Below, one piece after another: positions 43,094 through 55,625 of a stretch of DNA of 64,000 nt. Position 1 is the stretch's first letter. Each line of letters begins with the position of its first letter. The notes below the pieces were generated by a model, which saw only the letters and a list, made by a program, of their open reading frames with translations, was not told the DNA's origin and ran no database searches. The DNA is from Lonicera japonica (taxonomy: Eukaryota; Streptophyta; Magnoliopsida; Dipsacales; Caprifoliaceae), in contig CM038471.1 of the NCBI GenBank assembly GCA_021464415.1, positions 31,965,234 through 32,029,233 on the forward strand, given 5' to 3'. The position numbers were made by a program, and so were the translations under genes.

Positions 43094-44627
43094 GGGTTAT
43101 TTGGGTACTGGCCCCATTTGGTTTTCATAATTAAGTTTGGTACCCACTTTTGTTTTTTCTTTGGCTTTGACACCCATTTTGGACGAAACCTCATGGTCAA
43201 TGGGTCAAATTGTTAACAAAAAACCAAACTACCCAAAATATCCCTATCATACACTTAGACCGCAAATTGTAAAGAACCACGGACAATCCAAATTAAGTAA
43301 TTATTATCAAAACTAAAACCCTAGAACAAAAGTTTAAGAGATAGTGTGGTGGAGGAGAGAAAGAAAAAACAAAAAACCACTTCACTTTTGGTCGCTGGCA
43401 TGTCAAAGGAAGAGGCCGTGGTGGTAAGAGAGCAATCCCCTTAATTCTCTCTATCTTTCCTTTGAAGCAACTTTAGATTTATATATAACATCATCCATCA
43501 TCATAAACCCCAATTGTCAAGTATGAACTCTAGATTTGCAATATCTCAATAGTCATTCCATCACCATGACAACTGATCCCCTCCTTTCATTTGCTAGGTA
43601 CGATTCTCTTTCTTCCGGTCTAGGATTCCAATCTTACTAAAGTATTCTAGTTGATCTAGGGTTTGATTTGGATGTTTTCGCAATGAATCATTGATTTATG
43701 GGTTTATTTGTCTTTCCAAATACAAATTTTTAGTTTTAATTTTAATTTTTTTAAACAAAAAAAAAAAAAACCAGAGCTTTATCCCCTACATATCAATACC
43801 CAGTAACAAAAAAAAATTGTACTAAATCAACTCAAATCAAAAAACAAGAACAACATATGAATGGAATGGAATCGATCAAACCAATCAACGCTAATCGAAG
43901 TTACACCTAGTAGTTTCAAAACTACTTGAACATCCACCATTAGAATTCAAAGGAACCTTCAAATTGCACTCAATCTTGGGCTTCAATTTAGCAGTAGCTA
44001 AAGACGCTTCCGAGGTAGTAGCAACTGGAGCCACCTCGGTTAGGGCAATTGTAGGCTTTGGAGGGTGGTGGGATTGAGGGGTTGTAGTAGGATCCATTGA
44101 GGTGGGGCCATCTGGGTTCTGGTATGGTGATGGTGCTGTTGTTCGATAGAGAGAAATAGGGTGGTGTATGGAATGAATTAAATATGTTTATAGAGAGAAT
44201 GGGCGATGAATGGAATGAATTAGATGTAGGTGTATTTTATAGATAGGTAGTGGCCTGGTGGGTTTGTGTGGTGGTTGTGTGAAGGTGCATGAGAGAAGAG
44301 ATGATGAGACTGCTGGTGGTGCTAAGATGGAGAAGAAGAGAGGTGATGGTTGGCCGACGATGGGAGATGATAGTCAGGGCTGTTGGTGGGTTTCTGGTGG
44401 AAAAGAAAAATAGAAAAAGAGAAGATAGAGAACTACGAGATATAGTGAGATTCTTAAACTCAATGAGGGTATTTCATGAAGATTACACCCATTTTTTACA
44501 AAGTTAACAGTTTGACCGGTTGACTTAACAGAATCATCCAAAATGGGGGCCAAAGCCAAAGAAAAAACAAAAGTGGGTACCAAACTTAATTATGAAAACC
44601 AAATGGGGGCCAAAACCCAAATAACCC
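43094..44627. mobile_element. Non-autonomous Mutator-like element (MULE)
   Basis: A 1534-bp element with nearly identical ~100-bp terminal inverted repeats (43094-43190 and 44530-44627; ends GGGTTATTTGGG and CCCAAATAACCC). It is flanked by 9-bp duplications TTTTGTCTA (43085-43093) and TTTTGTTTA (44628-44636), one mismatch. Long inverted ends with 9-bp duplications are the Mutator hallmark. No transposase is present; the interior resembles gene-derived sequence, so Pack-MULE status is possible. Confidence 0.85.
43891..44097 (-). CDS. Small ORF inside the MULE, possible captured gene piece
   Basis: A 68-codon minus-strand frame with ATG at 44097-44095, rich in Pro, Thr, Ser and Lys. The start region is GC-rich compared with its surroundings and lies below a 'TATATTTAATTCATTCC' stretch. 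The 3' end has a possible donor (CTAG|GTGTAA near 43910), so it could be a first exon. I do not recognise the protein. Confidence 0.35.
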   Translation of the reverse strand: MDPTTTPQSHHPPKPTIALTEVAPVATTSEASLATAKLKPKIECNLKVPLNSNGGCSSSFETTRCNFD

Positions 44628-44636
44628 TTTTGTTTA

Positions 44637-45374
44637 TTTGCTATATACGTATCAAACTTTTTTTTAATAGCATAGGAATGTAAATGGATATCTGAAAATC
44701 TGAATTTGTTTCGCATTCGAATCCAAATTTTGTGGGGATATTATCTGAACGGATATTAAAAAAAAAGATTTGGATAGTATTTTTAAATATCTGAAGTATA
44801 TACAGATATAGATAATGATTGTATTCGACAAGGATAATTTGCATTTGGGTTGGATTAAACATATTTGCAACAATATATAATTTAGTATTATATATATACA
44901 CACATATATACTAGACTACCAGCACATGCACATGTACTACATGCATTTATACAATCGTACGACAATATATCAACAAAGTGAAGATGACCTAGTAGTGTTA
45001 TATAGGAGAAATAAAAATAAATATTTTACTTCAAAGTTTGATATAAAATTGTGGGTAGCTAAAATCTGACCGCACCCATTTAAGAAGGAATCAACCCAAA
45101 TTGAGATGTTTAGTAACCTGAAAACTTAGATAAAGATGATGAATATCAAAAACATTAAACAGAAAGGAAACCATATTTGTTTTGGGGTAGGTTCCTTAGG
45201 TGGCTTTAATTCCTTATCCGTAGTACGTCTTCTTTTCTCTGTGTGTGTTTTTTCACTTAGCTTAAAAGCTTAAAGAAAAATGGATACAACTGTTAGGGTT
45301 TTTGCTTAAAGAAGAAAAGAATATGTGTGGGAATGACTGTACCCAAATCTATATTTGGACTTATCCATCCTATC
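44637..45374. other. AT-rich noncoding stretch
   Basis: Contains 'GAATATCTGAA'-like repeated words and AT microsatellite (44890-44912). It may include the 3' end of the neighbouring LINE. Nothing else recognised. Confidence 0.4.
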
Positions 45375-45379
45375 CTCAA

Positions 45380-45610
45380 CTATAGCAGCCTGAATCTCAG
45401 GATACCACCATACCACAACTTTATAGTGGAATGAAGGAGAGCTACATCAGATATGATATCGAGTAGGACATTACTCTTTTGGTATATGTGGAAAACTTTA
45501 ACTTCCAAAGACTTTAACATAACAAAACAAGCCTCCCATCTCTTTCTGGTTTTCCAGCGAGCAATAATACATTTGTCAAAAAAGGAGTACAATGCAGCTT
45601 TTGAATCCAT
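45380..45610 (-). pseudogene. LINE C-terminal RNase H-like remnant
   Basis: 76 codons including 'MDSKAAL' and 'VKVFHIYQKSNVLLDIIS', matching the C-terminal RNase H of plant L1-type LINEs (DSK... HIxREGNxxAD). It is the 3'-most coding trace of the element. Confidence 0.6.
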
Positions 45611-46699
45611 CTAGAACAAACCTTGCACCATCCCCGAATATATGTATTCTCAACTGCCAAATTGACAAAGAAGAATTCATCAAAGAAAGCTTTCATCACA
45701 CCTAATCTCTAAGCAAGAACACCACAAACAAACCTTCTACCGTTTCAAAAAACACCACGATATGTAGCCTCCCCACTAGGCTTTTTAGATAACCCATATG
45801 TATCGCACTTCGTCCATATGGGAAAAGGGGGTACCAACGAATCTTACTAATTTTAGAGATCTTGTTAGGATGACAAGGAACATTAAAAGTCTTAATAATC
45901 GTCAAATCTTCCATAGTATTATGCATAGTACCTTTAGACAAATCCCCAGCTTCCTTAATCCAACAAATAAGAGCAGTACGAAGCCTGTCAAAATTAGGCT
46001 TTTATCTTCAAATTTACAATAATTTCTTTGAATTCACAAACCCCAAAGCAAAGCACAAATACCGGCTAGCCATATATCCTTAACTTCCCTACTCATATTA
46101 TAATTAAAAAGCTACTTCGAGTATGCAATATGATCCCCTTTATAAGCACAATAGACATGAAATGTAAACTTAACAAATCACGTGCTTTTGCATGCATAAG
46201 GACTTTTAAAAAAGCAGATGGGGAATAATTAAAGACGAACAAATATAAGAGCATTTAGAGACAACTGTAGAAAACAAAGTTAAGAATCTCGTTATGAAAA
46301 GAAAGCACTTTGCACACCAACAAAATCGACATTGACTTATTGAGGACCTTAACACTTCGAAAAGACCATAACCACCTTCTTTAACCCCGCTAACCATAAA
46401 CAGAGAAATTATACATCAACTTGCCATAAACCACAACCTTAACCAACTGAATTCTACTCGCTAGAGACAAAATGTTCCCCCTTCAACCTTCCATTTTAGA
46501 TCTAATGCAATCCATGCACATCATAACATATTTCTTATAAGTTTTTCCTTTAAATAAGGGAACCCTAAGATACTAAAAAGGAAAACTAACAGTCGACATA
46601 CTAGTAACAGATATCAATCTACCTTCGATTAACCCCCGCACCCAACACAAAAGAGTTATTGGCCTTATTTATCATTTTCCCAAAAATAAGCCCATAGTT

Positions 46700-47409
46700 C
46701 TCGAAAACCTTAACCACTTTAACCACATTAAGAATAGAAGCATTAGAAAATATTGGAAGATCATCGGCATAAAATAAATGAGACAGATGACGGAAGCCTC
46801 TACTTCCAATAATCCCTTTTAACTCCCCTGCAATTTTTTTTATAAAGCGCTTTATTCAACACCTCCTCAACCAAAATAAAGTGTAAGGGAGAAAGAGGAT
46901 CTTCTTACTAAACACCCCTGCTACACATGAAAAAAATCTTGTAAATTTACCATTCACAAGCAAAGAAAGATAAGCAAGCAAACTTCAAAATATCCCAATC
47001 CAGCCTACGAAAGTGTAATTAAAACTGAACAATTGCAGTAGCTTAAGAAGGAAAAACCATTTAATCATATCAAAAGCTTTAGTGAAGTCTACATAATCAC
47101 CATACTACCCCCATAGGCCTTTTTATCAAGCATATTAACACACTATGAAGCAGTAATAATGCATGTAGAAGCAAATATGCCTTTTATAAGACCACATTGA
47201 CTTGGAAGAACCAACTTATCAAGAATCAAAGACAATCTAGAGGCAAGGACTTTAGTAATAATTTTGAATAAAAAATTTCTTAGAGCAATGGGGCAAAATT
47301 GAATAATTGTATTAGCACATTTGACTTTAGGAAGAAGCACAACAAGGTTAGTATTAAGGAACTTTTGAACTTTCCTTACCTTAAAAAACTCCTTAACACC
47401 ATCACACAC
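46700..47409 (-). pseudogene. LINE reverse transcriptase
   Basis: Open piece 47409-47143 with 'LVVLLPKVKCANTIIQFCPI', 'FKIITKVLASRLSLIL' and 'LPSQCGLIKG', matching non-LTR RT blocks. The catalytic box FYADD is encoded at 46774-46760 on the minus strand. It is broken between these parts by stops. Confidence 0.8.
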
Positions 47410-47991
47410 ATCTCTATGAATTAAACCCGAACAATGATGATATTAAACGCCATTAAAACCATTCCGTCCTGCCACACTAGACGCATCTAACTTAAACACG
47501 ACCATTCAAGTTTTGGTATCAGACGAAATCTTAACTAACATATTATTATTTGCCACATGAACTAATTTAGGAATATAATCAGATAAGTCACCTTTATCAA
47601 ACCCCGCATTAGAAAAAGAATATAACCTACGATAATATTCAACCGCATACCTTTCTTTATGTCAACATAATCTGTATAAGAAGTGACACCATCCACCAAG
47701 AAAAATATATGACTTTTAGCAACTTTCAGTTAGTATTTTTATCCCCCACTTTGAAGTTTATGAAAATCATTATAAGCAACATCCAAAGTCCTATCAATAT
47801 CACCAAACACTTCTTTGTTTCAAGCTTTTCAAAATCAAAAAGAAAAAGGACAATGCACCCCCACGAGAATTGTCTTAAAAAATTAAAGGATTTTGATTAG
47901 AATCATACTACAGATGAGCATAACACGAAAAAGCATGCCACTGATGCAACCATTGAGTATTACACGTACAGAACTTTGTCAAACCTCTGTT

Positions 47992-48378
47992 CTAACCAAA
48001 GATGAGGAAATTTGCTTTTCTTAAGCCATATATAGAGAGCCCCTTGAGTAAGAAAATGACAGAAGTCGTAATCATCAGACATACCACGGAACTCATCACA
48101 AGAAATATGAGCAGGTAAACATCCCCCAAGGCTTTATGAACACTTAAAACATTATTAAAATTACCTATAACCATACAAGGCCTAGTATCAGTATTGATCC
48201 TATGTAGATCTTCCCACAAAATCCTTTTAGCAATATAAGGGATACATGCATAGACGAAAGTAATTAGCCAACTAAGTACACCAATGTCAAACGATATAGT
48301 AACTTGATGCTTAGTTTCCACTATATTCACCTTCCAATCTAACACGCTATCCCGAGAAAACAACAAAAAATTAGGCAA
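47992..48378 (-). pseudogene. LINE apurinic-type endonuclease
   Basis: An open 128-codon frame with 'VYACIPYIAKRILWEDL', 'CMVIGNFNNVLS' (GDFN in active enzymes, here GNFN) and a terminal 'YGLRKANFLIFG'. It is the APE domain that nicks target DNA. Asp to Asn at the GDFN motif would impair catalysis. Confidence 0.7.
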
Positions 48379-49389
48379 CTTGTTAAACCTATTATTAACT
48401 ATATCAAAGGAACACTGTAAGGAGTTATAGAAATAATTATGAATAATAACTCCTCCACAGGCCTAGAAATGTAAACAAAATCCGGCCTTTATTTATTGCA
48501 AAAAATGTTTAAGTTTTCTTGAGAGGATGCCTTAGCTAACCCTTTAGCATTCCAATATAACAGTTTCATTTAAAAAGTTTAAGATGGCCTTATACCTTTC
48601 AGGCAAGGACTTATTAGTCACTGCCATCTTATTTAATAATGGCCTTTTATTTGAGTTAGATTTATCCTTAGTAAAGTTACCATCCCACCAACTTGTTACC
48701 CACATATTCTTGATCCTTAAACTACCTATCACAAATATCTTCCTTGGACAAATCCTATCACGAAAACCCTCCTCTATCCCATACACTTCATCACAGAAAA
48801 TATCATCCTACTAAGAATGGATAACTTTGTTAAACTCTATCTTAGCCATACAAGACACTCAGTAGTTGGTTTATTTGGAGGAGTATTCATATCACCTCTC
48901 CTTCATCAGTCCTTAAACTACTAGCTAATAATTCATTACTTTGCAAGTTTAGCTAAAGAACTACACCATCCATTTTGTCCCCCTCATCTCCATCATTAAC
49001 ATTAACATTTGACAAAGCAACAAAATGATTTTGACGGCTAACTTCAACGTGAGAGCCAACAACATTTAGGCTTATCATGTCCCATCTTTTAACTTCCATC
49101 TTCCCCTTATTACCATAAACACCAAGAACTAAAATCTGCATATTAGTAACAAAACATCCCCACCTATATCCTTGTTAACAACCTTTGTACTATTCTCCAT
49201 GAACCTTTCCATATCGTTATATATCAAATTCCCCACCTTCCTTCCTTTACAGAGCTAAAGATAGAATATCTTTATTGTCAAGCTTATTTACATCCATAGG
49301 AACACTAATACTCTCAAGATGCTTATTCATATATAAAATTCTCCTATCAACACCTTGCCATCTACCCTACCTACCACAACATTCTCTTG

Positions 49390-49590
49390 TCAAGCCTCCA
49401 CCAACTTTGCACAAAGTGATCTAGAGGCGGTCATAAGGTGCCCAGCCGTTTTATAGTGAGAACAATACTGTGGAAGTTTCTTATAATATATTCCAACATT
49501 AAATCCATGTCCCTTATGCTCTACCCATAGTGAATTAGGAAGAGGATCAGATAGATTGACATCTATAAAGATATGACAAACTATCCATAA
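49390..49590 (-). pseudogene. LINE ORF1-like nucleic-acid-binding region
   Basis: Minus-strand block 'VDVNL-type SDPLPNSLWVEHKGHGFNV...YYKKLPQYCSHYKTAGHL': this is the region before and including the zinc knuckle CX2C(Y)X4HX4C of plant LINE ORF1 proteins, with the second Cys replaced by Tyr. The 5' part is displaced beyond the inserted gypsy element. Confidence 0.6.
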
Positions 49591-49869
49591 TGTGAGAATC
49601 TGCAAATGCGACCCCCGGGTCTCAATTTCGAGTTTGGGCGTCTGAAACATCAAAATGGATTCCGTCATTCTATTTCCTTCTACGTGTTTTTAATTCATAC
49701 CGTGTGTCCCTCTATCCTATTTTTAGATGCACGAGGGTTCATTCAGAGTTGTCAATACGTTGTACGAGAAAACGGACAAAATAGTTGTGTAAGAGGAAAA
49801 GCTATAGATAAGCCTTTCTTTACACAATTTTATATGAAACTAAGTTCTATAGGGTTCGGGAACTATGTT

Positions 49870-52800
49870 TGTAACACCCCGTTCCTCCGTTTCTTCGTAG
49901 TTACCTTCATTAGTTCGTAAATTTCACCTCGGGTGGTGAAATTGTGTATTGAGGAGCCTCATAATGTTCTAGCACTCTGTATTAGTTATATCAGTCTACC
50001 TACACTCATGTGAGTAATCGTTTAGTGATTTGGGTGGTCTAAATCAATATCGGCTCTTAAATCATGAGTTTTGGCCTTACGTGATTTCTTGTTTTTAGCC
50101 AACTTTGGAGCAGCGTAACTTCTTTGTTCTTTGCCAGATTGAGTTTCCTTTTGCTTTAGGGTCTAGATTTTTATGCAATCTATAACTTTTGTGTTTTGGC
50201 CAAAAGCCAATTCAGGCTCCAACTTGGTCAAAATTGAGAGTGAAGTAAGCCCATCGCTAAATTCTGTGCGTTCGGTAGTCCTTTGGCAGAGTACTGTTTT
50301 CAACAAATTTTTGGGAAGGATCTATCCATAATTTGAGAAAACTTTCTTCTATGAAGTTATAAATCTTTAAAATACCTTTCCATGGACATAAGATCACTCC
50401 AATCGAAGTTCCGAGCGAAAAGTTGTGGCCAAATTACGAACAGTGGTCTAGAGATGCAAATTTATAGCACGGACCCGTATGGGCATTTTGTGGACCAGTC
50501 CGACACTTGCGCTGGGCGTATTTTTGGTGTATAAACCAAATTAGTGGCCCCTCTTCTTCTCATTTTCGAGCTACACAAGGGAGAGGATTTAGAGAGAGAT
50601 GAGAGCTCATTTTTAGGGAGTAATTGACAGATCATTGGGCATCCTTCATCCATACATAAAATCCCTACATAATTAACACCAAATCATCCTCCTAGCACTA
50701 CTATTCATCGTCTTCTTCCTCCTTCCTTCCTCCATGGATGCTTGAGCTTGAGTAGGGCTTTGGGATACAGTGTCTACGCTTTGTCTATTCAAGGATAAAG
50801 CTTCTCTAAAGTGGGAACACTAGTATTAAACATATTTTTCCAATTATTACATGTTGAATTAGAGTTTTCTACTCAAAATGGGTATTTTCTTAAAAACCTA
50901 GGCTTGTTGCATTTCATGGGGTTTGGGTGAGATTAGTCTCTGATTAGTGATGGATATTGATAGATTATCACTACTATAACATGATTGATCATCTAGTTCC
51001 ACAATTTAGCATGTGTATCTAGAGATTCATATGGAACCTTTTTTGTAGCTAAGCGTATGAACCCAAATTTTGGGATTTTGGGTTTTAAACATATAAAGTG
51101 ATCGATTAAAGGTTATAGATGATAGATTATGACTTTAATCATATGATTCGACAAATAGATACACGTTTTAGCTCACACACCCATGGATATATGATGAACC
51201 CACTTCGTAGATACTAGTATGACTTAAGAATTGGGGTTTTGGGATTTAGGCCTAAAGGATGGTTGATTGTGGATTATAAATGGTAGAGATATGAATTTAT
51301 GATGTTAGTAACAAGTGTAGAGCCTTATCCATGTGTTTGCCTAATAGTTACAAAGGTGGAACCATAAGTAGTAACATGGAAATCTAGCGTTCCACGTAGA
51401 CCATTGTTGATATTATTAATGAGTACACCACTCAGATATACTCGATTAATGTGTGTAATATAACCTTGTAAGGTGTAGGTTGCCTCAACCATGGTGAGCT
51501 GTATTCATATGCCGGCTAGGCTAGTAACATATTATTCGATACTTGGCTTGATTAAATGTATTTTGAACTATCATAAAATACATACGGCCTTAGTTTGATA
51601 CCCATAACACATAATAAGATATATGGCGCGAATAATAAGCTAGTTGGCCTTATAATGTGAATAACCACGTGACTGTAACCATATGTAGTATACACGTGAT
51701 GAAGACGCTTATAGAAATTATTAACGACGATGTTAATGATGATAAATGGATAGTGGGCTGTGATAGATTGTATTTATATATGTGATAGCCATATGTGTGA
51801 TGATGATGTGATTGATATTACTTATATTGTTGGGAAATGGAAATGATATTCCCGGTTATTGCGATCACACATATGGGTTGGATTATTGGACATAGCAACG
51901 GGTAGCTCCCGCGTGACTCGAAGACGGGCCGCCTATTTGCTGCCCGTGTGTGAAATTCCCTAAATCGTGCACAAAAAAAAAGGATCGGTGTACTCCACTG
52001 GGTGGTTGAAATCCCACGAAAGGAGAGCCCACTCTTTGTATAATGCCTTCCAACTTGACTATGTGTTTTTGGTTAAACGAATTTTTTCGACAAGCGGAGT
52101 AGGTCCCGTGTGCCACTACTATCCAATTGTTGAGTTTCTCAGATAGTAGTTAAACTACTAATGGACACTACCCTGCTAGGGGGTCTCATGGTGTAGTTCT
52201 TTCTAGAGCGTCGATGTGGCTTGTATGAGGTGTTCTCCTCGTTAACTATTCGGAGTGTCATTCCCGGGAAAATATCTTGAGGGTTATCTCCGAATGCCTT
52301 ACTTAGAGAACTAAGTCCCTGAGCCACTCCCCACTCGGAGGAGACATGGATAAGAGCCTCGGAGCCTTCAGAATCTGTTGTTCTGGGCCTAGACGACCCC
52401 TGGGTGAAACTGAGGCATTATGCAAGAGATATGATATGGATTGATGCGATCTGTTTGTATATTATTATTATTGTTATTGTTATTGTATCATATCTATGTT
52501 GTTTATGTATATAACGCCTCGGATGTGATAGGAATCATGTTATTTGATTTCGGACACGATTGGATGAATCATAATACACATAGGATAGCAATGGCCACTC
52601 ATAATGTACTAACGCATAAAAAGAAAGTTATAATGACTATTGGCCCTTAGACAAGATATAGGAGCGAGAGAATACTCATCGATAATTTAGAGAGTTGCCT
52701 TGAACATAATGAACATAAATTACTAATAATTAGAGAGGTAATCATAGCTAACAGATAGCTTAATTGGAGACACCGTAGCATAACGACTTGTAAGGACGGT

Positions 52801-53714
52801 GAGAAGTAAAGCTTATTAGTCTGCCAAGCATGGACATTCATAATGAACTAATCTCAAAGAGAAAACGATAAATGCTTGGCTATTAGTAAATGACTTCGGG
52901 TATATGTGCGGGATAGCGTGAGGTTGGTTTAATATACTTTAGAACCCTTCCGCCATAGTATGGCGAACAATAGGAAGCTACTATTTATGAAGAGACGGTT
53001 TCATACCAACGCTCCACTAGTGACTTAGGAATGTGTAGAGATCCATTCCATGGAAAGTCTAGGGACGAGATCGGTCAATTGGATAATTAGATTCTGGTGG
53101 CTAGGATAAGAGTCCTAGTGGGGGTCGGCATGCACGTGTGTGTGGGTTGCATTGCATAAGCATTGTTTCTAAACCATTGCAACAAAATAAAGCACTTATT
53201 TTCTATTAAAACCTACATAGTTTCCACTGAGCTTGGATTTGGCTCATTCCCTCCTTTCAGTAGTTTTGTAGGTTCTGCTTCTGGGATGGCACGTGATACT
53301 CAAGTATAAAAGCCTCTTATGACTTTGGACCGATCCTAGTCCTTTATGAGAAGGACTGTGTTATATATTTGTTTGTTTTGGTTTTAGTGTATTGTATATG
53401 AACCATGGTTTTATGTATGAACTATATTTTGGCAAACTTGTGCAAATGGGTTTCATATGTGGAGTGGTTTTAACGTGGAATATTTGTATTGGTACTTGTA
53501 TATAAATGTTTTAATTTTTACAAGGACGTTTGCCATTTGAACAAACTCCATATGTCGAATTTTTCTGAAAACAGGATTTTTTATGGATCATATTTTCTTA
53601 AGAGAGTTTTTAAAAGTCATTGTTTTTATATTTTAAACCGGCCGTCGCGCACGGCATCCGTGATTAACCGAGTCCCGGAGGTGAAGATCTCAGAACGGGA
53701 TTTTGGGCGACACA
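49870..53714. mobile_element. 3.85-kb solo LTR inserted in the 3' LTR
   Basis: Begins TGTAACACCCCG and ends GGGCGACACA (TG...CA), with a perfect 5-bp duplication ATGTT at 49865-49869 and 53715-53719. No open frame over 80 codons and no internal duplicate LTR were seen, so it is most simply a very long solo LTR. LTRs of this size occur in the Tekay/Del chromovirus group; the lineage is a guess. It fills the whole 49.9-53.7 kb interval; no gene is present. Confidence 0.8.
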
Positions 53715-54657
53715 ATGTTACGGATTAGGAAGGTGTTAAGCATCCATTCCGTCCTTTCGGTGTTTAGTGATTTTATATGTTTATTCCATGTTGAAAAACT
53801 TGGATGCTTTTACTAACAGTCTATTACTTTCTAAAAATGACTTATAAGAAACCCTAATTTTGAGGGGAACGAAGAAGGGGAAGAAAACTTTTGTATTCCA
53901 CGATTCGATGTTTTGGTTTTGAAAATACAGTACAAATGATAAAATTTATTTTTTGGGTTTAAAAGAGGTATTCTGGCATTGTTTCCTCAGATAACAATGT
54001 CGGTTTTCTCGTTTTGATTATTTTTGGAAAAGTTCAAATATTTATCGAGACTAAATTAAATATGGAATTTGAACTCTTTGAAGGGAGTTTTATCAAATAT
54101 GTCGTAGTCTATAGGGAAGACGAGACAATCCTGAATTCAATTCCTAAGTAAGTTTTATCGGACCGGGTTTTGAAAACTTAGCTTTATCCAGGTGGTAAGA
54201 TTCTTATTTTTCTGGTTTTATAATTGATTTTTATCAGGATTTTGTTTTGAAAATAGTAGACTATTTGTAATATAAGTTTATTCAAATAAAAGGCGGACAG
54301 AATAACAGATAATTAATTAAACAAGTACACAGATATCTAATTTTAAATACTAGAAGAGGACTTTCTTTACCTTCTAGACGAGAAATATAATAATAAAAAC
54401 GAGAAAATATAATACGACAGAGAAACCTCCGGCTATAATTAGCTTTTCCTTTTCAAATATTTTCGAGAATTGGATTCCAGAAGTGAGGCACGACGAGTGT
54501 CAAGAATATATTCGAGAATTCTTCAAAAATCAGACAATCGCAAAATATACTTGATAAGAGACCAGAAAATCAGATAGAAAGATAGAATTCTTAGGTCCCA
54601 ACTTGCTGCCCCAAAACCCTTGGGGGTCTTGGCTTATTTGTAGTGCTAGGGAAGGAT

Positions 54658-54812
54658 TGTCGGGTGACATTTGGACCAATGTCACGTGACAAACGGCTGA
54701 AGTGACTTTCCTGATAGATTGATTTGTCAGAAAGTGCTTAGTCTATGTTTGGGAAACTTGTCGCGCGATATAAGGGTGATTGTTGCGCGACATATTGGTT
54801 TGTCGCGCTATA
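54658..54812 (-). promoter_or_regulatory. Palindrome array in the 3' LTR promoter
   Basis: Sites start at 54658 (TGTCGGGTGACA), 54680 (TGTCACGTGACA, a perfect palindrome containing a G-box core), 54759 (TGTCGCGCGATA), 54781 (TGTTGCGCGACA) and 54801 (TGTCGCGCTATA). Spacing mirrors the solo LTR array in reverse: two pairs about 20 bp apart separated by about 80 bp. The nearest site lies 15 bp from the TATA-like box. Confidence 0.8.
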
Positions 54813-55134
54813 ATCTATCTTAAAAACATGTTTATTTGGCCAACAAACCCCTTCATGGCAGTTTTGGGTGTTCAGGTGGGCCCCGTACTCCAAAAATCAT
54901 GCTTTTTGATAGTTGTTAGGGTTCTTGTGGTGGTCACAGAATGGGGTGCTTACAAACCCTCTCGACTCAAGCTCATTGTCTGTAAGGAATTGAGGCGACT
55001 GGCAGAGACCATGGTCCATGACTCTCGCAAAAACTCTAAGAGAGTGTGCGCATGTAAAAGTGTTTGTGAGTGCCTCTGGAGAGGGCTTATACCTGTATAA
55101 AGGACTTACACTGCCTCTTGAAGAGGGCTTTTGT

Positions 55135-55625
55135 TACCTTGTTGCCTCTCTGGAGGGTTTGATTTTCTCCACTTGCCTAAGATGGGGAGGACTACCATTT
55201 TGTTCCACTTGTCTCAGGTGCGAGGGCTACCATTTTGCTCCAATGCCTCTTTGGGAGGATTTGATTCGCTCGCCTCAGATGGGAGGACTACTATTTTTCC
55301 ACTGCCTCCTTGGGAGGACTTGATCTGCTCGCTTCGGATAGGAGAACTACCATTGCTCCACTGCTTCTCTGGGAGGACTTGATCCACTCGCTTCGGATGG
55401 GAGAACTACCATTGCTCCACTACTTCTCTAGGAGACCTTGATCCGCTCGCCTTGGATGGGAGGACTACCATTGCTCTATTGCCTCTCTAGGAGGACTTGA
55501 TATTCTTGCCTCGGATAGGAGAACTACCATTGCTCCACTGCCTCTCTGGGAGGACTTGATTCACTCGCTTTAGATAGGAGGACTACCATTGCTCTGCTGC
55601 CTTTCTGGGAGAATTTGATCTGTAA
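55135..55625. repeat. Minisatellite, ~60-bp monomer, about 8 copies
   Basis: Units resemble 'GCCTCTCTGGGAGGACTTGA' followed by 'TCCGCTCGCCTCGGATGGGA' and 'GGACTACCATTGCTCCACT'. Copies recur about every 60 bp with point differences. It lies in the region between the antisense PMD gene promoter and the 3' LTR. Tandem repeats in this 3' region are known from Tat/Ogre elements. Confidence 0.85.

Larger units (their letters stand above)
45375..49590 (-). mobile_element. Decayed L1-type LINE, cut at its 5' side by the gypsy element
   Basis: Minus-strand remnants lie in LINE order: ORF1-like zinc-knuckle region (49585-49390), endonuclease (48378-47992), reverse transcriptase (47409-46700), a post-RT region (46397-46206) and an RNase H tail (45610-45380). 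Stops and frameshifts are everywhere. The left end lacks a clear poly(A). The right end is truncated exactly where the gypsy LTR begins (49591). Confidence 0.8.
49591..54954 (-). mobile_element. 3' LTR of the Tat-like element (interrupted)
   Basis: On the minus strand it runs from TGTAAGCACCCC (54954) to GATTCTCACA (49591), about 1514 bp once the insertion 49870-53714 and its duplicated ATGTT are removed. It aligns along its length with the solo LTR at 38544-40087. Five palindrome sites lie at 54658-54812. A TACAAATAA (54642-54634, minus) stands where the solo LTR has TATAAATAA. Confidence 0.88.

Noticed and set aside
44664..44903. Two overlapping minus-strand ORFs of ~80 codons
   Set aside because: AT-rich, Ile/Tyr/Asn-dominated translations typical of chance frames.
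55018..55382. Overlapping plus-strand ORFs of about 100 and 83 codons
   Set aside because: They are translations of the 60-bp minisatellite, whose period is a multiple of three and so keeps frames open.
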